NCBI RefSeq assembly: GCF_004124315.2
Contig: NZ_CP096889.1
Coordinates: 3,393,001-3,457,000 of the forward strand
DNA: 64,000 bases
Source: Bacillus cabrialesii
GTDB lineage: Bacteria; Bacillota; Bacilli; Bacillales; Bacillaceae
Reading direction: 5' to 3'
A program made the position numbers and the translations under genes. Below the pieces are notes generated by a model. The model made no database searches. It was not told the DNA's origin and was given only the letters and a program-made list of their open reading frames with translations. This document shows positions 54,133 to 61,990 of the stretch, in pieces. The first letter of the stretch is position 1. Every line of letters begins with the position of its first letter.

Positions 54133-54324
54133 ATGGGGAAAACAGGATATATTGGCGCTGTCATCGTTGTGGCAGCTTGTATCATCATTTTGTCTGCAGT
54201 GGTGTTTTTACGTGACACCACCTATTACCAGCCCATCCGCTGGACTGGAATTATACTGTTTTTCGCGGGAATTGTAATGGTCCCCGCATATTCAGCAAAA
54301 AGAAAACCCGGGAAAGAGAAATAG
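54133..54324 (+). CDS. Small two-helix membrane protein
   Basis: 63 aa with two hydrophobic segments (residues 6-26 and 38-54) and a basic tail (AKRKPGKEK). I do not recognise a family. Its ribosome site AAGGAG overlaps the last codons of pnbA, and the gap is 2 nt, so it is co-transcribed and probably translationally coupled. A strong terminator follows directly. A role linked to PnbA or to membrane stress is possible but not shown. Confidence 0.75.
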   Translation: MGKTGYIGAVIVVAACIIILSAVVFLRDTTYYQPIRWTGIILFFAGIVMVPAYSAKRKPGKEK

Positions 54325-54343
54325 CTCTCTTTTCCGGGTTTTT
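54304..54343. terminator. Terminator after the pnbA unit
   Basis: AAACCCGGGAAAGAG and CTCTTTTCCGGGTTT form a long stem with a 7-nt loop, followed by TTTTTC; A-rich on the other side, so it may also serve padC. Confidence 0.88.
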
Positions 54344-54349
54344 CTGTTT

Positions 54350-54835
54350 TTATAATTTTCCCGCGCGAATGTCGTCTGTCATGCCCTCATAAGGAGCTTT
54401 CGAAATCACTTCTTCGTTGTCGGCTCCTTCATTTTTCAGAAAAGTAATCTCCGCAAATTCAGGTACAACGTATTTTGGATACGTTTCATATTTTTCACGG
54501 GATTCTTTCATCAGGTCAATGTGGTCATTTTGGTAGCAGACCGTAATTTCAGGATGTTCATGCACCCATTTCGGGAAGAATATAATGCCGTGCATGCGTT
54601 TTTCATTCGGCATAAAGTTTAATGAAACATCTGTGCCTGTCGGCTCTGTCCAGGACACTTTGTATACGCCCTCCGTCAGTTTGACAATATTGACTTCCTG
54701 ATCCCGAACCCAGCGTCCGGCAACCATTCCGCTATGAATTCTATAATCGATTGTATGGTCATTTTTAATATAAATCTCGTATTCCCATCCATTTTCATAA
54801 GTATAAATCATGTGGCTTCCGATAAAGTTTTCCAT
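54350..54835 (-). CDS. padC: Phenolic acid decarboxylase
   Basis: 161-aa cofactor-free enzyme that decarboxylates ferulic, p-coumaric and caffeic acid to vinyl derivatives, detoxifying plant phenolics. Lipocalin-like beta barrel. The known active-site residues are all in place: Tyr11 and Tyr13 (MIYTYENG), Arg41 (VAGRWVR) and Glu64 (SWTEPTG). 21 nt follow the DUF3237 gene, whose promoter carries a PadR site, so it is induced by phenolic acids. Confidence 0.96.
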   Translation of the reverse strand: MENFIGSHMIYTYENGWEYEIYIKNDHTIDYRIHSGMVAGRWVRDQEVNIVKLTEGVYKVSWTEPTGTDVSLNFMPNEKRMHGIIFFPKWVHEHPEITVCYQNDHIDLMKESREKYETYPKYVVPEFAEITFLKNEGADNEEVISKAPYEGMTDDIRAGKL

Positions 54836-54856
54836 CTTTCACACTCTCCTTAGTCT

Positions 54857-55312
54857 TTACTGTACTTCATAAATGTCTAGTCGAACGTAATCAGGGGTTC
54901 TTTCTGCGGAACCGATAAACAAGCGGTCATGCAGCCATTGATAGGCTTCACTGCCTGTTTCAAATGTCGGCACCGTACGGAAATAAACATGCTCCGGATC
55001 AATGATTTCCCCGGCCGCGGCTTGTTTTAGAAACGGCTCGCTGACTTGCCGTATTCCATTGTTTTCAATGTAAATCAGTTCATGATCGGCTGTTTCGATC
55101 ACATACCTGGCAGATAAATCTGTTCTGCCGTCAGCGCGAATGATTTGTGAATCGGCACCGCCCGGCAAAATACGTCCTCTTACTTCCCCGGTTATTGTTC
55201 CCGAACGAATCGGAATCCACCGTCTCAGTCCCAGGCCTGTCTCACCAATCGAGATAGGCGGATCAACCTTGATTTCTAAAGAGGCAAATCGTTTTAAAAC
55301 CGGCTTATTCAT
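54857..55312 (-). CDS. DUF3237-like protein upstream of padC
   Basis: 151-aa protein resembling the DUF3237 family: [28 protein letters not shown] (core [16 protein letters not shown] near residue 50) and [18 protein letters not shown] near 110. No signal or membrane segment. It forms the first gene of a two-gene unit with padC behind a PadR operator. In B. subtilis 168 I recall small genes yveF and yveG in this place; this single frame may be the intact counterpart. Function unknown, perhaps handling a phenolic or its product. Confidence 0.8.
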   Translation of the reverse strand: MNKPVLKRFASLEIKVDPPISIGETGLGLRRWIPIRSGTITGEVRGRILPGGADSQIIRADGRTDLSARYVIETADHELIYIENNGIRQVSEPFLKQAAAGEIIDPEHVYFRTVPTFETGSEAYQWLHDRLFIGSAERTPDYVRLDIYEVQ

Positions 55313-55341
55313 AAGAACTGCCTCACCTCCAGAAAAAAATC

Positions 55342-55357
55342 ATGTAACTATTTACAT
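55342..55357. promoter_or_regulatory. PadR operator
   Basis: ATGT-8 nt-ACAT, the established PadR binding pattern, placed 4 bp after the -10 box of the padC promoter, so repression by PadR is expected and phenolic acids would relieve it. Confidence 0.85.
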
Positions 55358-55361
55358 GTTT

Positions 55362-55390
55362 ACTTTAATACTATTGCGTACAGCTGTCAA
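55362..55390 (-). promoter_or_regulatory. Promoter of the DUF3237-padC unit
   Basis: Minus strand consensus TTGACA, 17 bp, TAAAGT, directly followed by the PadR dyad. Confidence 0.8.
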
Positions 55391-55407
55391 ACAATAGGAG
55401 CACAAAA

Positions 55408-55437
55408 AACAAGGACTGCGTGCAGACAGTCCTTGTT
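55408..55437 (-). terminator. Terminator after racX
   Basis: Arms AACAAGGACTG and CAGTCCTTGTT with an 8-nt loop, then TTTTTTG on the minus strand; it overlaps the racX stop. Confidence 0.85.
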
Positions 55438-56119
55438 AGCTTTGATAAGAAAGATATGTGCTGACAGTGCTTTTTGCAAGACAGTCAGCGGAATCGATAA
55501 TCGGAATCTCACTTTGAATATGATCTAACACCGCATTTAAATCCGTGCAGGCTGAAATGATGATGTCTGCATGCTGACTGATTTCTTCATATAGCGTCTG
55601 CCACAATGCTTGTGTGTACTCCATATGATTCGGCTGTTTGATTGCGGCGATGAGCTGATTCACAGCCTGCTGCCAATGATCATTGTGAACAGCTTCTTGT
55701 CCGTTTGCCTTCAGCCCTTTTTGATAGATGGCGGATTGCATGGTTGAATCTGTTCCTAAAACCGCCGCTTTTTTTGCAGTATGCGGAATTTCTTTTATCG
55801 TTTCCTCAATGATATGTAACAAAGGAACCGACAATTCCCGCTGAATCTCTTCATAGTACACATGTGCCGTATTACAAGGAAGAGCAATGAAATCAACGCC
55901 TGTTTTCTCGAGCTTTATCGCTCCATTAATAATCGCCCTTTTCATCTCATCATGGTCAACGGGACGATCCGCATAAAAGGGTGTCGGACATGAATAGATC
56001 ATCATGTGCGGATAGTCGATATCGTTTTCAGCGCCATACAGCTTCTGACAGTAATCAATGACCTTATCAATAAACGGCGATGTCGATTTCGGTCCCATTC
56101 CGGCTAATATTCCGATCAT
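55436..56119 (-). CDS. racX: Amino-acid racemase (Asp/Glu racemase family)
   Basis: 227-aa cofactor-independent racemase. The two catalytic cysteines are in LPCNTAHVYYEE near residue 79 and ISACTDLNAVLD near 188. In B. subtilis RacX makes D-amino acids of broad type. A TTG three codons upstream is possible, but the ATG of MIGILAGMGP suits the AAAGGA site. 21 nt follow pbpE, sharing its sigma-W promoter. Confidence 0.93.
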   Translation of the reverse strand: MIGILAGMGPKSTSPFIDKVIDYCQKLYGAENDIDYPHMMIYSCPTPFYADRPVDHDEMKRAIINGAIKLEKTGVDFIALPCNTAHVYYEEIQRELSVPLLHIIEETIKEIPHTAKKAAVLGTDSTMQSAIYQKGLKANGQEAVHNDHWQQAVNQLIAAIKQPNHMEYTQALWQTLYEEISQHADIIISACTDLNAVLDHIQSEIPIIDSADCLAKSTVSTYLSYQS

Positions 56120-56140
56120 TACGTTCAATCCTTTCTAATA

Positions 56141-57496
56141 CTAATTCGTACGGACCGCTTCTTCTTCTGTGCCATCCTCATAGATGATAAAGCTTTTCGC
56201 AACCTCATCACCTAAAACAAATTCTATTTCAACAGACAATGATCGCAGAAAGAAACGGATTTCCGATGAAGGAAATAATTCCAGCCTCAGCTGTCCGGTG
56301 ATGTGCAGATAAAGCCTTTCATTCTCGGCAGTCACCGCAGCGGCCATCCCATCCTGCAAGACGTAGCTTCCAACATAACGGCTGTATATCGACGGATCTA
56401 TTTTTTTCTTCTTTTTATCAGCAGGACGTTCCGGAATTTCATACGTCTGGCCAAATAAAATATTCTCCGCCGCCTTCAGAATCGCTTGTTCATATTCAGC
56501 ATCCTCTTCCTTATTGCTCAAATAGATCAGCGTCTTACGGTGATCTATATATCGGACCATCATTGTCGAATAGCCGGGCCACCCTCCGCTGTGGCTGACA
56601 ATCTTCCCTTTTTCAGGACTGTTTTGCAGCACCCAGCCAAAGCCGTAATTGAACGTTTCACCATTGTTCAGGCGCACCGGAGAAAATGCGGCTTCCTTAG
56701 AAGCGTTGCTGATGAAATCGTCCTCATATAAAACCTGATCTAAGCGAAACAAATCGCTTGCGACAGAGTTCACCGTCCCATCTCCCTGAATCCCATCGAG
56801 GTAAACAACATAGTTCGTTTCCTCCAGATCATCAGGAAGGACGTACGTTTCGGAATGTACATCATACACATATCCGTATGCATAATGATCGATCCGTTCA
56901 GGCCGAAGCCTCCTATTATACACTCTCGTTTCCTTCATGCCGACCGGTGAAAAAATACGTGTTTTCATAAAATCCGCATAGCTCATGCCAGATGCTTTTT
57001 CAATGATAACCGCCAGCAGCACATACCCCGTATTCCTGTACAGCCAGCCTTCATTCGGCTCAAAATAACCAGGCAGCCCCTCATTCATCAGCATATCGAC
57101 AATATCCTGATTCACCGCAATCTTGTGTTGATCCCAATTGGCAAAAAACCATCCCATATAATCAGGAAGCCCGGACGTATGATTCAATAAATGCCGAATC
57201 GTGACGCCCGTATAAGGAAAGCCCGGCAGCCAGCGCTCCACTTTGTCTTCATACCCAAGAATTCCTTTCTCCTCCAGCAATATAACGCCCAAAGCTGTGA
57301 ACGGCTTTGACAGAGACGCTAACTCAAACAAAGAGTTGGTTTGCAAAGGGCGTTTTTCCGTCAGATCCGCATAACCGAAAGAGTGATGGTATAAGATATC
57401 GCCATCCTCCGCAGCCAGAATCGTCCCGTTGAACTGATATTCTTCAGCTAATGTCTCAAATAACGTCTTAAGGTGCTTTCTTTTATTCTGCTTCAT
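56141..57496 (-). CDS. pbpE: Penicillin-binding protein 4* (serine hydrolase)
   Basis: 451-aa class-C beta-lactamase-like serine hydrolase. SxxK motif in ELASLSKPFTALG near residue 65, YxN-type YRNTGYVLLAVI near 155, and HSGG in IVSHSGGWPGYS near 310; a lipocalin-like C-domain from about 360. No clear signal peptide, so its location is uncertain. The open frame begins five codons earlier; GGAGGTGGAGG puts the start at MKQNKRKHL. Sigma-W promoter upstream. Confidence 0.93.
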   Translation of the reverse strand: MKQNKRKHLKTLFETLAEEYQFNGTILAAEDGDILYHHSFGYADLTEKRPLQTNSLFELASLSKPFTALGVILLEEKGILGYEDKVERWLPGFPYTGVTIRHLLNHTSGLPDYMGWFFANWDQHKIAVNQDIVDMLMNEGLPGYFEPNEGWLYRNTGYVLLAVIIEKASGMSYADFMKTRIFSPVGMKETRVYNRRLRPERIDHYAYGYVYDVHSETYVLPDDLEETNYVVYLDGIQGDGTVNSVASDLFRLDQVLYEDDFISNASKEAAFSPVRLNNGETFNYGFGWVLQNSPEKGKIVSHSGGWPGYSTMMVRYIDHRKTLIYLSNKEEDAEYEQAILKAAENILFGQTYEIPERPADKKKKKIDPSIYSRYVGSYVLQDGMAAAVTAENERLYLHITGQLRLELFPSSEIRFFLRSLSVEIEFVLGDEVAKSFIIYEDGTEEEAVRTN

Positions 57497-57518
57497 TCCT
57501 CCACCTCCCATATCTCTG

Positions 57519-57544
57519 TACGTTACTAAGCTGTTAACGTTTCA
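57519..57544 (-). promoter_or_regulatory. Sigma-W promoter of pbpE-racX
   Basis: Minus strand TGAAAC, 16-bp spacer, CGTA: an exact match to the sigma-W consensus, 23 bp upstream of the pbpE start. Cell-envelope stress should induce the operon. Confidence 0.9.
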
Positions 57545-57561
57545 AATATTATGAAAATAAT

Positions 57562-57602
57562 AAAAAAAGCTGATCAATCCTCAAACAGGAAAAATCAACT
57601 TT
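57562..57602 (-). terminator. Terminator after the jelly-roll gene
   Basis: Minus strand AAAGTTGATTTTTCC and GGATTGATCAGCTTT pair with a few G-U and two mismatches around TGTTTGA, followed by TTTTTTTA. Confidence 0.7.
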
Positions 57603-57646
57603 AATATAAAGCGGTTTAGACCTGCATGAATCAAAAAAACCCCTTT

Positions 57647-58204
57647 TTACGAAGTCGGAGAAGGAACTCTAGCGGCTGCAAAACGGGTTCTCGTAGTCGC
57701 TTGAATGACTCCGGCTGCAGTACTTCTCATTGCAACTGTGACCGTATCTCCGGCGTTTAGCTGAAGAATTTCTGTAATGGCTACGATTGCTGGGAGATTC
57801 CCTGCTTGAGTTTTGTTATTTCCGCCTACCACATTTTGATTCACAAGAAATACGACTTCTAAGTTGAAGTCAACAATCGCATTCGGTTGAAACTCAACTG
57901 ATGCATTAAGAGAATATACGCCTGGTGCTCTCGGTGAAAATGTAGATGTGCCGGGGTTATATTCATTCGCCAAATCAAATTGAACATTTTGAAATAAAAC
58001 TCCGCTTGCTGCATTTGCAGCCACTGACAGATTCATATTGCTGGTGGCTCTGAAAGCAGAAGCAGGCTGGTTAGCAATTGGTGTGAAAAGCTGGTTTTGT
58101 TGAGCTGATGGGGTGTTTCCATTTCTTCCTTGCATAACACTTGGTGATAAAAGAGGCTCCGGCAGATCGTTCCTCTTAATCCATTTAGTTGGCCGTGACG
58201 GCAT
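57647..58204 (-). CDS. C1q/TNF-like jelly-roll protein, unknown function
   Basis: 185 aa. Residues 1-45 are a polar, disordered N-terminus (Pro/Asn/Gln-rich). From about residue 48 a beta-sandwich pattern appears, with VLFQNVQFDLANEYNPGTS and FSPRAPGVYSLNASVEFQPN typical of C1q/TNF-like domains of Bacillus exosporium and BclA-type proteins. No signal peptide, no collagen repeat. Strong ribosome site GAGGAGGAAAAAGCC. It lies between pbpE and sacB, where I recall no such gene in strain 168, so it may be an accessory insertion. A spore-surface role is a guess from family only. Confidence 0.75.
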   Translation of the reverse strand: MPSRPTKWIKRNDLPEPLLSPSVMQGRNGNTPSAQQNQLFTPIANQPASAFRATSNMNLSVAANAASGVLFQNVQFDLANEYNPGTSTFSPRAPGVYSLNASVEFQPNAIVDFNLEVVFLVNQNVVGGNNKTQAGNLPAIVAITEILQLNAGDTVTVAMRSTAAGVIQATTRTRFAAARVPSPTS

Positions 58205-58261
58205 GGCTTTTTCCTCCTCATAAATCTTTCGCTTCTATCATTTGTTTGCTAGCAATATATT

Positions 58262-58289
58262 ATTATATTAATCGTTAAGGACATTGAAA
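58262..58289 (-). promoter_or_regulatory. Possible promoter of the jelly-roll gene
   Basis: Minus strand TTTCAA, 16 bp, TATAAT in an AT-rich stretch 58 bp upstream of the start. A sporulation sigma site was not recognised. Confidence 0.4.
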
Positions 58290-58598
58290 CGGTATCTGCC
58301 CGACTGTCCTAAAAATAGAAATGATAGCAGCAGTGAAAGACCTCAATTAGATAATCTTTTTAATCGATCAACATTCATTCTGCATACATGCCGTTCACTA
58401 TTATTTAGTAAATGAGTTATTGTATATGAATGATCATTTTCTGAATTATTATTAAAAGGAAACTTTATACCCATGCAACAGTGGCTGGAAAAAATCCAGA
58501 GAATGAAAAGAAACAAATAGATATTTTAGTTCTTTAGATCTAGTAACTTTTATATCTTTTTATGATTTTCTATCAAACAAAAGAGGAAAATAGACCAG
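58290..58598 (+). promoter_or_regulatory. sacB upstream control region
   Basis: AT-rich non-coding DNA that, from about 58390 on, resembles the sacB upstream segment of B. subtilis as I remember it (TGCCGTTCACTATTATTTAG is shared). That segment is where phosphorylated DegU acts. No gene seen; a 15-codon frame at 58473 is rejected. Confidence 0.6.
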
Positions 58599-58627
58599 TT
58601 GCAATCCAAACGAGAGTCTAATAGAAT
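58599..58627 (+). promoter_or_regulatory. sacB promoter
   Basis: TTGCAA, 17 bp, TAGAAT; identical hexamers and spacing to the known sacB promoter. Confidence 0.88.
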
Positions 58628-58650
58628 GATGTCGAAAAGTAAATCACGCA

Positions 58651-58679
58651 GGTTTGTTACTGATAAAGCAGGCAAGACC
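58651..58679 (+). promoter_or_regulatory. RAT antiterminator site of sacB
   Basis: 29-nt site (core TTGTTACTGATAAAGCAGGC) that overlaps the 5' arm of the leader terminator. SacY, released from phosphorylation by sucrose, binds such RATs and prevents termination. Confidence 0.88.
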
Positions 58680-58745
58680 TAAAATGTGTAAAGGGCAAAG
58701 TGTATTCTTTGGCGTCACCCCTTACATATTTTAGGTCTTTTTTTA
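58675..58745 (+). terminator. sacB leader terminator
   Basis: AGACCTAAAATGTGTAA pairs with TTACATATTTTAGGTCT, followed by TTTTTTT. It ends transcription in the absence of sucrose and is mutually exclusive with the RAT fold. Confidence 0.9.
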
Positions 58746-58833
58746 TTGTGCGTAACTGACTTGCCATCTTCAAACAGGAGGGCTGGAAGAAGCAGACCGC
58801 TAACACAGTACATAAAAAAAGGAGACATGAACG

Positions 58834-60255
58834 ATGAACTTCAAAAAGTTTGCAAAACAAGCAACAGCATTAACCTTTACTACTGCACTGCTGGCAGGAG
58901 GCGCGACTCAAGCGTTTGCGAAAGAAACAACTCAAAAACCGTATAAGGAATCTTACGGCATTAGCCATATTACACGCCATGACATGCTGCAAATCCCTGA
59001 ACAGCAAAAAAGTGAAAAATATCAGGTTCCTGAATTCGACCAATCCACAATTAAAAATATCTCTTCTGCAAAAGGCCTGGACGTTTGGGACAGCTGGCCA
59101 TTGCAAAACGCTGATGGCACAGTCGCAAACTATCACGGCTACCACATCGTCTTTGCATTAGCGGGAGACCCTAAAAATGCGGATGACACATCCATCTACA
59201 TGTTCTATCAAAAAGTCGGCGAAACTTCTATTGACAGCTGGAAAAACGCTGGCCGCGTCTTCAAAGACAGCGACAAATTCGATGCAAATGATTCAATCCT
59301 GAAAGACCAAACACAAGAATGGTCTGGTTCAGCGACATTCACATCTGACGGTCACATCCGTTTGTTCTACACTGACTTTTCTGGTAAACATTACGGCAAA
59401 CAAACACTGACAACTGCACAAGTTAACGTATCAACTACAGACAGCTCTCTGAACATCAACGGTGTAGAAGATTACAAATCAATCTTTGACGGTGACGGCA
59501 AAACGTATCAAAATGTACAGCAGTTCATCGATGAAGGCAACTACAGCTCAGGCGATAACCATACGCTGAGAGATCCGCACTACGTAGAGGATAAAGGTCA
59601 CAAATACTTAGTATTTGAAGCGAACACTGGCACTGAAGACGGCTACCAAGGCGAAGAATCATTATTTAACAAAACTTACTATGGCAAAAGCACATCATTC
59701 TTCCGTCAAGAAAGCAAAAAGCTTCTGCAAAGTGATAAAAAGCGCACTGCTGAATTAGCTAACGGCGCACTCGGCATGATCGAGCTAAATGATGACTACA
59801 CACTGAAAAAAGTGATGAAACCGCTGATTGCATCTAACACAGTCACAGATGAAATCGAACGCGCGAACGTCTTTAAAATGAATGGCAAATGGTATCTGTT
59901 CACTGACTCTCGCGGATCAAAAATGACAATCGACGGCATTACATCTAATGACATTTACATGCTTGGTTATGTTTCTGATTCCCTAACTGGCCCATACAAG
60001 CCGCTGAACAAAACAGGCCTTGTGTTAAAAATGGATCTTGATCCTAACGATGTGACATTTACTTACTCACACTTCGCTGTTCCTCAAGCTGAAGGAAACA
60101 ATGTCGTGATTACAAGCTACATGACAAACAGAGGATTCTTCGCAGACAAACAAGCAACGTTTGCGCCAAGCTTCCTTCTGAACATCAAAGGCAAGAAAAC
60201 ATCTGTTGTGAAAGACAGTATCCTTGAACAAGGACAATTAACAGTTAACAAATAA
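58834..60255 (+). CDS. sacB: Levansucrase
   Basis: 473-aa secreted GH68 enzyme that turns sucrose into levan and glucose. Signal peptide at residues 1-29, cut after QAFA. Catalytic residues of the known enzyme are present: nucleophile Asp86 in VWDSWPLQN, Asp247 in LRDPHYVED and acid/base Glu342 in VTDEIERANVF. AAAGGAGACATGAACG precedes ATG. Clearly SacB, but with several substitutions relative to strain 168 from memory (for example near the signal peptide and around residue 200). Confidence 0.98.
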   Translation: MNFKKFAKQATALTFTTALLAGGATQAFAKETTQKPYKESYGISHITRHDMLQIPEQQKSEKYQVPEFDQSTIKNISSAKGLDVWDSWPLQNADGTVANYHGYHIVFALAGDPKNADDTSIYMFYQKVGETSIDSWKNAGRVFKDSDKFDANDSILKDQTQEWSGSATFTSDGHIRLFYTDFSGKHYGKQTLTTAQVNVSTTDSSLNINGVEDYKSIFDGDGKTYQNVQQFIDEGNYSSGDNHTLRDPHYVEDKGHKYLVFEANTGTEDGYQGEESLFNKTYYGKSTSFFRQESKKLLQSDKKRTAELANGALGMIELNDDYTLKKVMKPLIASNTVTDEIERANVFKMNGKWYLFTDSRGSKMTIDGITSNDIYMLGYVSDSLTGPYKPLNKTGLVLKMDLDPNDVTFTYSHFAVPQAEGNNVVITSYMTNRGFFADKQATFAPSFLLNIKGKKTSVVKDSILEQGQLTVNK

Positions 60256-60261
60256 AAACGC

Positions 60262-60298
60262 AAAAGAAAATGCCGATATCCTATTGGCATTTTCTTTT
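60262..60298 (+). terminator. Terminator between sacB and levB
   Basis: Arms AAAAGAAAATGCC and GGCATTTTCTTTT with an 11-nt loop and a short T tail. Read-through is expected, since levB follows without an obvious promoter. Confidence 0.78.
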
Positions 60299-60331
60299 AT
60301 TTCTTATCAACATCATAAAGGTGAATCCCAT

Positions 60332-61882
60332 ATGAACTATAAAAAAGCAGGCAAATGGCTAACCGTATTCCTGAGCTTTTTAGGAATATTGCTGTTTATC
60401 GACTTATTGCCAAACGAAGAACCTGTCAAAAAAACAAAATCAACACAGAAACCGGACTACCGGGCGGCATATCATTTTACGACTCCTGATAAATGGAAAA
60501 ATGATCCCCAAAAACCGATCTACTTTGATGGAAAGTATCATTATTTCTATCTTTATAACCGGGATTACCCAAAAGGCAACGGCACAGAATGGCGCCATGC
60601 TGTATCAGAGGATTTGGTGCACTGGACCGATGAAGGCGTGGCGATTCCGAAATATACAAACCCAGACGGCGACATTTGGACCGGTTCTGTTGTGATCGAT
60701 AAAGATAACACAGCCGGATTCGGAAAAAATGCGCTTATCGCGATTGTGACACAGCCTTCTGCCAAAGACAAAAAACAGGAGCAACATTTGTGGTACAGCA
60801 CAGACAAAGGAAAATCATTCAAGCCCTACAGTGATAACCCCGTTATGCCTAATCCGGGCACAGACGATTTCAGAGACCCGAAAGTCATATGGGATGACCA
60901 GGACAATAAATGGGTAATGGTCATGGCGGAAGGAACAAAAGTCGGATTTTATGAATCCGAAAATTTAAAGGACTGGCGTTACACAAGCGGTTTCTTCCCT
61001 GAGCAGGCGGGCATTGTGGAATGCCCCGACCTCTACATGATGCGGGCAAGTGACGGAACAAATAAATGGGTTCTCGGCGCGAGCGCGAACGGCAAACCGT
61101 GGGGCAAACCAAATACGTATGCCTACTGGACCGGAAGCTTCGACGGAAAAGAATTTACAGCGGATCAGACTGAAGCCCAATGGCTTGACTACGGCTTTGA
61201 CTGGTACGGAGGCGTGACGTTCGAAGACGGCAAAAGCACAGATCCATTAGAAAAGCGGTATGCGCTTGCCTGGATGAACAATTGGGATTACGCCAACAAC
61301 ACACCGACAATGAAGAACGGCTTTAACGGCACAGATTCTGTTGTACGCGAACTCCGGCTGCAGGAACAGGACGGCACATACAGCCTCATCTCACAGCCGG
61401 CCGAAGCTTTAGAACAGCTGACTATTTCAACTGACAAAATAGAGGATCAAGATGTGAGCGGATCAAAAACACTGTCGATCACAGGCGATACGTATCAGCT
61501 GGATATGGATCTTTCTTGGTCAGAGCTGAAGAATGCAGGCGTGAGACTGAGAGAATCGGAAGACCAAAAACGCCATATTGATGTCGGCATTTTCGCCGAG
61601 GGCGGCTATGCATATGTCAATAGAGCGGCCGCAAATCAGCCTGACAAAAGCAATACCTATGTCGAAAGCCAAGCTCCTTACGATGTAAGCAAACATAAGG
61701 CGCATTTGAAAATTCTCGTCGATAAAACAACGATAGAAGTATTTGTCGGCGACGGGAAAACCGTTTTTTCAAATGAAGTGTTCCCAAGACCTGAAGATAA
61801 GGGCATTACCCTTTATTCTGACGGCGGCACAGCCTCATTCAAAAATATAACGGTGAAACATTTGGATACGGTTCATGAATAA
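60332..61882 (+). CDS. levB: Levan-degrading endolevanase (GH32)
   Basis: 516-aa GH32 enzyme that cuts levan, mainly to levanbiose. N-terminal hydrophobic segment (residues 8-26) acts as signal or anchor. GH32 catalytic motifs: WKNDPQKP near residue 55 (nucleophile Asp), FRDPKV near 180 and ECPDLYMM near 235 (acid/base Glu); C-terminal beta-sandwich from about 370. The open frame begins 16 codons earlier within the terminator; AAAGGTG precedes MNYKKAGKW. Forms an operon with sacB. Confidence 0.95.
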   Translation: MNYKKAGKWLTVFLSFLGILLFIDLLPNEEPVKKTKSTQKPDYRAAYHFTTPDKWKNDPQKPIYFDGKYHYFYLYNRDYPKGNGTEWRHAVSEDLVHWTDEGVAIPKYTNPDGDIWTGSVVIDKDNTAGFGKNALIAIVTQPSAKDKKQEQHLWYSTDKGKSFKPYSDNPVMPNPGTDDFRDPKVIWDDQDNKWVMVMAEGTKVGFYESENLKDWRYTSGFFPEQAGIVECPDLYMMRASDGTNKWVLGASANGKPWGKPNTYAYWTGSFDGKEFTADQTEAQWLDYGFDWYGGVTFEDGKSTDPLEKRYALAWMNNWDYANNTPTMKNGFNGTDSVVRELRLQEQDGTYSLISQPAEALEQLTISTDKIEDQDVSGSKTLSITGDTYQLDMDLSWSELKNAGVRLRESEDQKRHIDVGIFAEGGYAYVNRAAANQPDKSNTYVESQAPYDVSKHKAHLKILVDKTTIEVFVGDGKTVFSNEVFPRPEDKGITLYSDGGTASFKNITVKHLDTVHE

Positions 61883-61886
61883 AAAA

Positions 61887-61917
61887 CAGGTGCAGCGCGG
61901 GCTGCACCTGTTTTTTT
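61887..61917 (+). terminator. Terminator after levB
   Basis: Perfect CAGGTGCAGC/GCTGCACCTG stem, 4-nt loop, followed by TTTTTTT. Confidence 0.92.
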
Positions 61918-61990
61918 ATTTAGAGCGGTATTCTCTGTTACGTATTGGGCATTGTAAGGAATATAAGGCTGGTTTCTAAGGAGGAAGCGG

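Noticed and set aside
58473..58520. 15-codon frame (MQQWLEKIQR...) with GGA upstream, in the sacB control region
   Set aside because: In the sacB upstream sequence I remember from strain 168 the same place has an early stop, so the frame is not conserved.
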